A stretch of DNA of 64,000 nt from NCBI GenBank assembly GCA_945861755.1, contig CAMAVQ010000008.1:1-64000 (forward strand). Direction: 5' to 3'. The position numbers and the translations under genes are program-made. The stretch's first letter is position 1; each line of letters begins with the position of its first letter. The notes beneath the pieces are model-generated. The model did no database searches. It was not told where the DNA came from and saw only the letters and a list, made by a program, of their open reading frames with translations. Positions 48,392 to 57,137 of the stretch are shown here, in pieces. Source of the stretch: Gemmatimonas phototrophica (lineage in GTDB: Bacteria; Latescibacterota; UBA2968; UBA8231).

Positions 48392-51207
48392 CACTGCACA
48401 CCAGCGTAGACGGTGATGAAACTGGTGGTCTCGTTGCTGCCTTCGGAGATCTTCTCGAACTTGCCCGGCTGCAGCCCTTCGCGCACCATCTCGGTCCGCA
48501 GCCGGCTGAACCGCAGCCCTAGCTGGGTGGTCAGGCGATAGCCCTGGTAGTCCGAGGTATTCGACAGCTGCAGGGCCACCGTGGTGGCGCGCCGGTCGCC
48601 GGTTTCCCCGGCCAGCCCGGCGGCGACCAGCTCGTCCTCGTCGCGCACTAGATCCCTGAACCACAGCGTTTCGAGCCCCACCTGGAACAGGGTATGCTTG
48701 AGCGCCGGTAACTGGGCCACCAGCTGGCCCACTCCCATCCAATGCCGCCGCTTGTCCTCCTGCACCAGGAAGGGCGTCTGGCTGAGATACTCGCTCTTGA
48801 ACTTGGGCTGCAGCTGGAAACGGCCAAACCGACGGAGGTAATCTACCTTGTTGATCAGGCCCAGAAAGCTGGTCCGATCCTCCAGCCGCCGCCCCTCGCG
48901 ATCGCGTGGGTCATCTGCCCCCTGGGCGTAGAACTCGTATTTGAACTTGTTCACCACGTTCAGGTTTTTTACCCCGGTGTAGTCGAAACCCAGCCACGCC
49001 GTGTTCACCCAGGTGTCCTGGGCGGGAAGCAGATCCTCGACCACCGGCTGGATGGGTGGGCCATCGACGAAGGCGGTCAGTTCGCGGCGATCATCGGGGA
49101 TGGTATCCTCGGCGCGTTTCAGCAGGTTGTACACCCGCAAGCGCCCCAGCCCGGCGAAATCCTCGTCGAGGGTGACCATCAGATAATTGGTCCGATTTCG
49201 CCGCTCGGTGGCAATCATTTTTTCGCTGGTGCGCCCGGCAGTCACCCGCAGTTCCGGTACCACGTTCACCCCGGCAAAAGCATTGTAACCGCGGCGATCG
49301 GGTTTGTACGGGTAATCGGGCAGGTCATCGTCCTCGAAGCGGTCGATCCAGTTGTTGTTGTTCATGTCGATGCCGAAGAGGAACTCGGGGCGGTCCACCT
49401 GGTACCGCAGGAAGGGCTCCTCGTAGTCGGGCACTGAGCTATTGACCGTGGAGTTGTCGTTCTGGTTGAAGTCGTTGATGAAGTCGCTGTTTTCGTCTAG
49501 CCCCGGGAAGATAAGTCGGTCATTAACCGTGCCGAAACGCGACCAATCGGGGAAGCGGTCCTGGTCGTCGTTGTCCTCGACAAACTCGTAGAGGTGGCGC
49601 TGGGTATCATCGTAGCGCACATCCCCGTTGGCGTCCACCAAATAGGCGGTGGTGGAGTAGGTCGGGTCCATGTGGTACGACTCGCCGTAGAAGAACCAGG
49701 GGTGCAACTGCTTGGAGACGTTGAAATGCCAGGCGTCGCCCTGCTCGGCGGAGATACGGTGTTTTTTGCCGGCGGTGAAGAGGGCGGCATTGGGATACTG
49801 GGAATAGCGGCGGTTGCGATCCCACTCCCCGTAGAAATCGAAGCCGGCCACCTTGGTGCCCTCGATGGTGAAGCCGCCGACGAGATTGGCGGTGGGCAAT
49901 CCGTAGTTGAACCGCACCCGCTGCAGATTGGAGATATCCTTGACATTGCCGTCGGCGCGGCGCAGGGTCAGCAGGGCCGGCCTGGAGGCGTCGATGCTCT
50001 CGGCGCTGAGAGGCGGCGAGGGCGAGGGCCGCCGGCCGGTCTGGCGATCGGACCACAAATCCACCCGATAGTCGTTGGCCAAAACGTACTCGAACTCGAC
50101 GTCGATGATCGAGGTGGGGTCGGGGCCGATATAGGCCGGATCGTTAAAGTCGTAGTTGAGGACGATACGCTCCGCGCCATCGGCAGCGAGGAACCCACTG
50201 CGGCGGAACCCGCCGAAGATCACCGGCCATTCCGAACCGGGCCGCACCACCTCCTGGAGGTTGTAGGTGCGCTCGGCGCCGGTTTCGAAGTTGCGGCTGA
50301 CGATCCGCACCTCGTGTCTGAACAGGGCCGCCCCGCCTTCGCCGTCGGCGGGGGTATCGTCGCTGAGCACGATGGCGATGGCGGTCAACGGGGTGGTGCT
50401 CTGGCCGGCGGTCAAGCTCCCGGCGACCATGTCGCCGCTGAAAAGGTCGAGGGTGGTGTTGGCGTTGCGGGTGTCCACCAGGGTGGCGCCCACCTCGATG
50501 AAGTCCCCCAGCTGCGAGGTGACGCGCCCGCCAAAAAGACTGGTGACGTTGGTGCGGGTCTCCGCCTCGCGGGTCTCGCCGATGATGGGATCGCTGACCC
50601 GGGCCGCCAGTACGGTGGCGGCGTACTTGTCGGACATGAAGTCGATCTGGATCCCGTTGAAGGTGGGCTTGGAAAAGGTCAGCGGGGTCAGGGTGGTGCG
50701 CAGCTGGTTGCCCACGGTGATGGCGTAGTGGTATTGTCCCTGCGAATCACCGCCGATCGTCACCGAGCTGAACCAGCTATTGAAACGGGCATTCTGGAAG
50801 ATGCTGTTTCCCAATTGCTGAGGCTGGCTCTGCCGCCAGTCGTAGACCAGCCAGCCCCGGCCGATGAAGTTGCCGTAGAAGTCGTAAAAATGGTCGCCCT
50901 CGAGGGTGGTGCTCACGTAGCGGGCGTATGCCTGCCGGGCGTAGTTGGAGTATTCCCATTGCCGCCAGTGGTATTCGTTGAAAAGCTCCTGCGGCACATA
51001 CCATTTTTTGACCGCCGGGTCCAGCGCCCCGAACATCACCCCCGGACCCCGCGGCTCGAAACTCACACTGCCGCCGCGGCGCTGGCCCAGGCGCGCGCCG
51101 TAGTCCTGGCCGAACAAAGGGCTGCTGCCCAGGATGCCGAGCAACCCGAGACCTACACCGAATTTCACCAGGCTTTTCAAGCCATTTCCTCCCGGTTTCG
51201 CTGCCAT
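48391..51207 (-). CDS. Giant exported barrel-like protein with Ca-loop-like motifs (copy 1)
   Basis: FGQDYGARLGQRRGGSVSFEPRG; LDENSDFINDFNQNDNSTVNSSVPDYEEPFLRYQVDRPEFLFGIDMNNNNWIDRFEDDDLPDYPY; alternating strand pattern in the C-terminal half. Confidence 0.65.
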   Translation of the reverse strand: MAAKPGGNGLKSLVKFGVGLGLLGILGSSPLFGQDYGARLGQRRGGSVSFEPRGPGVMFGALDPAVKKWYVPQELFNEYHWRQWEYSNYARQAYARYVSTTLEGDHFYDFYGNFIGRGWLVYDWRQSQPQQLGNSIFQNARFNSWFSSVTIGGDSQGQYHYAITVGNQLRTTLTPLTFSKPTFNGIQIDFMSDKYAATVLAARVSDPIIGETREAETRTNVTSLFGGRVTSQLGDFIEVGATLVDTRNANTTLDLFSGDMVAGSLTAGQSTTPLTAIAIVLSDDTPADGEGGAALFRHEVRIVSRNFETGAERTYNLQEVVRPGSEWPVIFGGFRRSGFLAADGAERIVLNYDFNDPAYIGPDPTSIIDVEFEYVLANDYRVDLWSDRQTGRRPSPSPPLSAESIDASRPALLTLRRADGNVKDISNLQRVRFNYGLPTANLVGGFTIEGTKVAGFDFYGEWDRNRRYSQYPNAALFTAGKKHRISAEQGDAWHFNVSKQLHPWFFYGESYHMDPTYSTTAYLVDANGDVRYDDTQRHLYEFVEDNDDQDRFPDWSRFGTVNDRLIFPGLDENSDFINDFNQNDNSTVNSSVPDYEEPFLRYQVDRPEFLFGIDMNNNNWIDRFEDDDLPDYPYKPDRRGYNAFAGVNVVPELRVTAGRTSEKMIATERRNRTNYLMVTLDEDFAGLGRLRVYNLLKRAEDTIPDDRRELTAFVDGPPIQPVVEDLLPAQDTWVNTAWLGFDYTGVKNLNVVNKFKYEFYAQGADDPRDREGRRLEDRTSFLGLINKVDYLRRFGRFQLQPKFKSEYLSQTPFLVQEDKRRHWMGVGQLVAQLPALKHTLFQVGLETLWFRDLVRDEDELVAAGLAGETGDRRATTVALQLSNTSDYQGYRLTTQLGLRFSRLRTEMVREGLQPGKFEKISEGSNETTSFITVYAGVQ

Positions 51208-51208
51208 A

Positions 51209-53464
51209 TCAGTACACCACCCCGACCACTCCCAGTTGCCGCTGGGTGCCAGTGCCCGCCCTTAACTCCACCGAAAAAACATAGGTTCCCGGCGGCACCA
51301 AGGCCCCGGCGGCGTCGCGGCCGTCCCACCCGCGGGCAAAGCGGCCGCTGAGGTCAGCAGCGGCATAGAGGCGCCGCACCAGACGCCCGCTCAGATCCCG
51401 GATCAGGATCTCCACCGGGGCGGGACGGGCGATATTGGTGATGTCGTAGCGGATGGCCCCCTGGTCGTTGACCCCGTCGTTGTTGGGGGTGAAAACCGGC
51501 GGTTCGGCGCCCACATTGAGGAGCAGGTCCCGGGCAATTGGCACCTGCACCGACAGATTGCCGACGATCCGGGAGCCCAGGGGCTGGACATCGGGGTCAT
51601 CCTGGCCGGCTGCACCAAGATCGGCGGCATTGCCGGCCACCACTTCCTGCCCGATGTCGGAACCCGACTGGCTGTTGCGGGCCCGACCGGCGAAGGTGGT
51701 GCCGTACTGGAGCACACCGCTGTCAAACTCCACCGTCAGCAGACTGCCGCTTTCCTCGACCAAGGGAAAACCGATCAGCAGCTGTCGCTCCCCGACCTCG
51801 CGAATGGCGAACCCGCCATCGACCAGGGGCAGGCTCGCCAGGCTTTGCCCGGTAAAATCCGCCTCCACGGTCTGGCCGCCGGGCCGGATGGTCCGGATCC
51901 GGCCGACACTTTCGGCCCGCAGCGGGGTGTCGATGACCAACTGGTCGAAGCCGCGGTCTTTGCCGGGCCGCGACTGGTTGCGCACCGCATAGGTGAAACG
52001 CGTCTTGGCCCCCACCTCGGTCTGGCGTGGGATGATTTCACCGACCAGCTCGGTGGCGAAGGGGGGCGTGACTACCTCGAAGGCCAGCGCCCCCAGTCCA
52101 GCGGCGGACTCGAAATCCTCGCTGGTAAAGTCGGCGGTGAATTGGAAGTACCGCCGCGGCTCCGAGGCCGCGATCTGCACCCCGAGGGTTCCGTCGCCAA
52201 TCGACTCGGGCGCCACCTGCCCGAGCGCGGCGGCATAGGGAGGCGACCAACCGCTCCAATTGGTCAGATCATCGCGGATATCACCCTTGTCCTCGTTCCG
52301 CAGCTTGCCGTAGTCGACCTGGTCGAGGGTGATGAGATTGCGCTCATCGACGCTGAGTTCCCTGAACCGCCCAAAGGCCTCTCGCACATCGACTTCGTCG
52401 TTGTCGAGCAAATTGGTGATCAGCCGGCTGAGACTGGCATCACTGACGTCTTCGGCGCGCCGCCAGGGAACCTGCAGGCCGGCCGTCGTGGACCCCTGGG
52501 TGCTGGCCCCGGCTCCGCCCCCCTGCCGGAAGATCCGTTCGCCCGGCCGGATCTTGTTGAACTCGACGGGCTGGGGATCGAGGCCGGTGCGGGTACGGAT
52601 CTGGATCGCGGAGCGATTGGGATCCCCCTGACTCCCGCCTACCCACCGCAGCCTGCCGAGCAGCGCCAGATCGCCAAAGTCGAAGATATTCGATACGTAC
52701 CGCGCCTCCGGCACATACCCCGTGCCGAACACCTGGAGTTCGGCGATCTCGAAGCCGGCAGCGGTCAGGGACTTCAGCCTGAGATACCGCACATACTGGG
52801 GGGCTACCAGGATATCCACCACCGCGTCGGTGTTCTGGTTCGCGATGGCAACGGTCTGGAGGATCGGGATCCCCTCCCGTTGGGTCTCGGTCGTGCCATC
52901 ATTGACGAAGATCTCGAAGCCCCGCATGAAGTCGTTCTGGAAAGGGAAGTTGGGCGCTGGGTACGCCGGGTCGGCATTGCGGGGAAAGAAGCGGAAGCGG
53001 TTGACGCCGAACCGGGCGCCCAGATCCAGATCGATGAGGATGCCCAGCACCCGGGCGCTCTGACCGCCGGCGGCGGCCCTCAGGTCCAGGGCGCTATTAC
53101 CGTCGTCATCGATGATGGAAGGCAGATCGGTGCGGATGCGCTGGGTGTTGGGCGAGGTGATACCACCGCCCCGCTCGGGCGAATCGGCACCTACGGCGAT
53201 GTTGCGGGTGGTATCGGCACGTTGCGGCAAGATCCAGTCGGGGTACCCCTCCGGCTGGTAGTCGATGACACCGCCCGGGGCGTTGGTGCGCTCCACCGTG
53301 CGCGCCGTGCGGATCACCGTGGCGGGGATGTCTCCCCCGCCTCCGTCCCAACGGCGTCCATCGCCGCCGACAACGATGATCTCGGCGCCCCCCGGAAGGA
53401 CAAAGAGCAAAAGGGCAGCGAGGCAGCGCCAAGCCCCGGAGATTCCAATGTTAGTTTTCGGCAT
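51209..53464 (-). CDS. Large secreted protein with FlgD-like C-terminal tail
   Basis: MPKTNIGISGAWRCLAALLLFVLPGGAEIIVVGGDGRRWDGGGG; IAELQVFGTGYVPEARYVSNIFDFGDLALLGRLRW; EPPVFTPNNDGVNDQGAIRYDITNIARPAPVEILIRDLSGRLVRRL. Confidence 0.75.
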   Translation of the reverse strand: MPKTNIGISGAWRCLAALLLFVLPGGAEIIVVGGDGRRWDGGGGDIPATVIRTARTVERTNAPGGVIDYQPEGYPDWILPQRADTTRNIAVGADSPERGGGITSPNTQRIRTDLPSIIDDDGNSALDLRAAAGGQSARVLGILIDLDLGARFGVNRFRFFPRNADPAYPAPNFPFQNDFMRGFEIFVNDGTTETQREGIPILQTVAIANQNTDAVVDILVAPQYVRYLRLKSLTAAGFEIAELQVFGTGYVPEARYVSNIFDFGDLALLGRLRWVGGSQGDPNRSAIQIRTRTGLDPQPVEFNKIRPGERIFRQGGGAGASTQGSTTAGLQVPWRRAEDVSDASLSRLITNLLDNDEVDVREAFGRFRELSVDERNLITLDQVDYGKLRNEDKGDIRDDLTNWSGWSPPYAAALGQVAPESIGDGTLGVQIAASEPRRYFQFTADFTSEDFESAAGLGALAFEVVTPPFATELVGEIIPRQTEVGAKTRFTYAVRNQSRPGKDRGFDQLVIDTPLRAESVGRIRTIRPGGQTVEADFTGQSLASLPLVDGGFAIREVGERQLLIGFPLVEESGSLLTVEFDSGVLQYGTTFAGRARNSQSGSDIGQEVVAGNAADLGAAGQDDPDVQPLGSRIVGNLSVQVPIARDLLLNVGAEPPVFTPNNDGVNDQGAIRYDITNIARPAPVEILIRDLSGRLVRRLYAAADLSGRFARGWDGRDAAGALVPPGTYVFSVELRAGTGTQRQLGVVGVVY

Positions 53465-53534
53465 TGATTTGGAACCATCCCAAGGTGAAAAAGGCTTGCC
53501 TTTGCACTGGTAATTGTAGACTTTCTCCCCGTAG

Positions 53535-55424
53535 TTGGGACACAAAATAACAACTTGCCCAGGCTTGGGCAAGCATTTTCCCCACGAGAAAGCCCTTTTT
53601 TTGCTTCCCGACCTCCTGCTTTCCGCCGGCCTGCTGACGTGGCTGGCCGGCTGTTCTCAACCAGCCAGCCGCCCCGCCGGCCCCTTCTTTTCCGAAGTGG
53701 CGCAGGCCGTTGGAGTGGATTTCCGGCACCAGAGCGGGGCCAAGGGTGCCTATCTGCTGATCGAGACCATGGGTGCCGGGGGTGCCTTCCTCGACGCCGA
53801 CGCCGACGGCCTCCTCGATATCTTCTTGGTCGATGGCTTCGCGCTTTCCGGGGATGCAGACGCCCTACCCCCAACCAATCTGGTGCGGGAAGACGCGGAC
53901 GCGTACTGGGTCAGTGAGGGGGGCCTGCCGCCCCTGAGTTTTGACGGCGGGGTGGATCCGGCCTTTGCCCTGGTGCACCCGCCGCCGGCGGAACCCTTGG
54001 CCGGGGACCACTTTTTCCACAACGAAGGAAACGGCCATTTCGCCGACCAGAGCGCCAGGGCCGGGGTTGGCGACCTGGGTTATGGCATGGGCTGCGCCAC
54101 GGGAGACTACGACAACGACGGGGACACGGACCTCTATGTGGCCAACTACGGCCCCAACACCCTGTATCGCAATGACGGGACAGGCCGATTCGCCGACGTC
54201 ACCGCCGCTGCCCGCGTCGGCGACCCGCGCTGGAGCACCAGCCCGGTCTTCTTCGACTTCGACCGCGACGGCGACCTAGACCTTTTTGTGCCCAACTACC
54301 TCGATTTCACCCCGGCCGCCAACCGGGTGTGCGGCGGCACCGTGTCGTCGCCCGGCAGCCGCCTGCTGAAGATTCCCCGCTCCTGGCGCAGCTACTGCAG
54401 CCCACGCCATTACAACGGAGCGCCCAATACCCTGTACCGCAACGAGGGGGACGGCACCTTTGTCGATCTGACCCGGCCCACAGGCCTGTTCAACCTGTTC
54501 GGCAAAGGCCTGGGCGCGGTGGCTGGCGACTTTGATCGCGACGGGGACGACGACCTTTTCGTCGCCAACGACGGCACGAGAAACTTCCTCTACCGCAACG
54601 AAGGCGGCCGCAGTTTCTCCGAGGTCGGCACCGAGGCCGGCGTGGCTTGGGGGCCGGGCGGGCAGGCCGAAGCCGGGATGGGCACCGACTGCGCCGACTA
54701 CGACGGCGATGGCGATCTGGACCTGGTGGTCACCAACTTCTCGCGAGAGAGCAACCGGCTCTACCGCAATGAAGGCCCCTGGCGTTTCGGCGATGCCACC
54801 GACGAGGCCGGTCTGACCCAGCCCAGTTTCCTGCCCCTGGGTTTCGGGACCCTTTTTTTTGAGGCCGACAACGACGGCGACCTCGACCTGGCGGTGGCCA
54901 ACGGCCATGTTCAAGACCGCATCGCCCTCCTGGAACCCGACCTCAGTTATGCCCAGACCAGCCAGCTGTACGAAAACCGCGCCGGCCTCTTCACCGAGGT
55001 CTCCGCCAGCAGCGGCCCGGCCTTTCTGTTGCCCCTGGTCGGCAGGGGCCTGGCCAGCGGCGATTACGACAACGACGGCGACCTCGACCTGCTTGTCACC
55101 AGCACCGGCGGCCAGGCCCGGCTCTTTCGCAACGACCTGCAACCAGGCTCCCATTGGCTAAGCCTGAAACTGCGGGCCCGCGCCCCCCGCGACGCCACCG
55201 GCGCCTGGGTTGAACTGCGCTGCGGCGGCCTGGTACAGACCCGGCAGGTAAAAACCGCTGGCAGCTACATGGCGGCCAGCGACGGCCGGCTGCACTTTGG
55301 CCTGGGGCCCTGCACCCACATCGAGAACCTCACCGTCCGCTGGCCTGATGGCGGCCACACTGAACTGCACGACCTGGCAGCGGATCAGTTCCTGACCGTG
55401 GACCAAATCCCCTCGACCCCATAG
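53535..55424 (+). CDS. CRTAC1 family lipoprotein (FG-GAP/VCBS repeats, ASPIC/UnbV C-term); start uncertain
   Basis: Lipobox LTWLAGC; repeats DYDNDGDTDLYVANYG, DFDRDGDLDLFVPNY, DFDRDGDDDLFVAND; C-term NLTVRWPDGGHTELHDLAADQFLTVDQ; no ATG before the signal-peptide-like segment. Confidence 0.85.
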   Translation: MGHKITTCPGLGKHFPHEKALFLLPDLLLSAGLLTWLAGCSQPASRPAGPFFSEVAQAVGVDFRHQSGAKGAYLLIETMGAGGAFLDADADGLLDIFLVDGFALSGDADALPPTNLVREDADAYWVSEGGLPPLSFDGGVDPAFALVHPPPAEPLAGDHFFHNEGNGHFADQSARAGVGDLGYGMGCATGDYDNDGDTDLYVANYGPNTLYRNDGTGRFADVTAAARVGDPRWSTSPVFFDFDRDGDLDLFVPNYLDFTPAANRVCGGTVSSPGSRLLKIPRSWRSYCSPRHYNGAPNTLYRNEGDGTFVDLTRPTGLFNLFGKGLGAVAGDFDRDGDDDLFVANDGTRNFLYRNEGGRSFSEVGTEAGVAWGPGGQAEAGMGTDCADYDGDGDLDLVVTNFSRESNRLYRNEGPWRFGDATDEAGLTQPSFLPLGFGTLFFEADNDGDLDLAVANGHVQDRIALLEPDLSYAQTSQLYENRAGLFTEVSASSGPAFLLPLVGRGLASGDYDNDGDLDLLVTSTGGQARLFRNDLQPGSHWLSLKLRARAPRDATGAWVELRCGGLVQTRQVKTAGSYMAASDGRLHFGLGPCTHIENLTVRWPDGGHTELHDLAADQFLTVDQIPSTP

Positions 55425-55458
55425 ATTTCTGGCTGCGAATTCGCGGAGGAAGACGACG

Positions 55459-57135
55459 ATGAAAATGAGATTTCTGCTACTCGCCCCCTTTTGTGCTTTC
55501 CTAACTGCCTGCGGGGGCAGTCCCGAGGACCCAGTGCTTGCCAAGGCCGGCACCGAGGAGGTGCGGGCCAGCCATCTGCAGCAGTTCATGGATCGGATCC
55601 CCGAGGGCCTCAGACAGGGCAACTCCCCGCTCGAGGTGCAGCGCCGGCTACTCGAAAGCCTCATCGACATGCGGCTCCTGGCCCAGGAGGCGAAACAAAC
55701 CCAGATCGAGGAAGATCCCGCCTTTGTCGATCAACTGGAGACAGTCCGACGCGGTGGTCTCTTGGATCTGTACCAACGCCGCCAGATCAATGAACGTCTC
55801 AGCGTCAGCAGCGAGGAACTCGAGCACCACTACCACGAAACCCACCGGGATCGTGCCCTGCGTTTCAGCGGCATCATGCTGCCCACCAAAGAGGAGGCCG
55901 AACGCATCGTCTCCCTGCTCAAAAAGGGGGCCGACTTCCACCAATTGGCCGCCGCCCACTCCGAGCACAAGGAGACCGGCGAACGCGGGGGCGATAGCGG
56001 CGGGTACAAACTCCGCGACCAGATGAGTCCCGCCGTCGCCGAAGGGGTCGCCCATCTGAAGGTGGGCGAGATCTCGGCTCCGGTGCCGGTCCAGTACAAC
56101 CGCCGCACCCACTTCGCCGTTTTCAAGATCCTCGACGAGATGCCCGCCCCGCCGGCCGCCTCCGAGGCCCTCCTCCGCGAGGAGTTGATGCGCGCCAAAC
56201 GGATGGAACGCATTCGCCTCGTACTCGACTCCCTGATGCAGGTCTACGCGCCCCAGGCCCAGGAGGCGCAACTGACCCTCTTCAGCCAGCGTTGTCAACA
56301 AAGCGGCGAGGTGCTGCCCCAGTTCAGCGCCGCGGAATCCGAACTGCCGCTGGTCACCTTTCAGGGCGGCCAGATCACCGTGGGCGACCTGCTGCTCACC
56401 GCCCAGGAGGCCCACTTTTCGCCCCGCCAGTTGGCCAGTGTCGCGGCAGTGGATCATTTCCTGAAAAACGTCACCATCCCGGCGCATCTTTTCGAAGCAG
56501 AGGCGAAGCGGCTGCACCTGGACCGCGACAGTACCCTGGTGGCTGGTCTGGCGCGCAAACGGGAGGAACTCAGCCTGGAGGTGTTGCGCCAGCGCGAGGT
56601 GGACAGCCACATCAGTGCCAGCGAGGAAGAGGCCCGGGCCTTCTTCGACGCCAACCCGGAAAAATTCACCGCCCCGCTGACCATCCTGGCCACCGAGATT
56701 TTGGTTGCCTCTGACTCGCTGGCCCAGCAGCTGAAACGGCGCCTCGAAGAGGGTGAGGACGCCAGCAAGCTGGTGCTACAATACACCCAGCGGGAAGGCG
56801 CCATCCACCATGAGGGGCAGATCCGGCTGAACGTCTTCACCGAGGTGTTCTTCCAGGGAATCCACGCCGCCGCCCTGCGGCTGGAACCCGGGGAGGTAGG
56901 TGGACCGGTGCGGGTGCGGGAGGGATATTCGGTGTTCAAGGTGACCGACAAGGTGCTGGAAAAGGCGCCCTACGACGCCGAATCGCGGCGCCGGGCCCTG
57001 GCCTATGTCAAGGTCGACAAGGCCAAACACTCTTACGTGGACTACGTGCGGGGCCTGCGCGAAAAGTATCGGATCGAGGTGGACGAGGCCGCACTGCGCA
57101 AAATGCCGGCCCCGGCCCCAACCGCCAAGTCCTGA
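55459..57135 (+). CDS. SurA/PpiC-like periplasmic peptidyl-prolyl isomerase lipoprotein with two parvulin-like domains
   Basis: Lipobox LTACGG; RALRFSGIMLPTKEEAERIVSLLKKGADFHQLAAAHSE...GGDSGGYKLRDQMSPAVAEGVAHLKVGEISAPVPV; second PLTILATEILVASDSLAQQLKRRLEEGEDASKLVLQY. Confidence 0.85.
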   Translation: MKMRFLLLAPFCAFLTACGGSPEDPVLAKAGTEEVRASHLQQFMDRIPEGLRQGNSPLEVQRRLLESLIDMRLLAQEAKQTQIEEDPAFVDQLETVRRGGLLDLYQRRQINERLSVSSEELEHHYHETHRDRALRFSGIMLPTKEEAERIVSLLKKGADFHQLAAAHSEHKETGERGGDSGGYKLRDQMSPAVAEGVAHLKVGEISAPVPVQYNRRTHFAVFKILDEMPAPPAASEALLREELMRAKRMERIRLVLDSLMQVYAPQAQEAQLTLFSQRCQQSGEVLPQFSAAESELPLVTFQGGQITVGDLLLTAQEAHFSPRQLASVAAVDHFLKNVTIPAHLFEAEAKRLHLDRDSTLVAGLARKREELSLEVLRQREVDSHISASEEEARAFFDANPEKFTAPLTILATEILVASDSLAQQLKRRLEEGEDASKLVLQYTQREGAIHHEGQIRLNVFTEVFFQGIHAAALRLEPGEVGGPVRVREGYSVFKVTDKVLEKAPYDAESRRRALAYVKVDKAKHSYVDYVRGLREKYRIEVDEAALRKMPAPAPTAKS

Positions 57136-57137
57136 GT

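Noticed and set aside
49594-51351. 585-aa plus-strand ORF
   Set aside because: Antisense of the barrel-like gene; GC-rich shadow ORF with no domain-like pattern.
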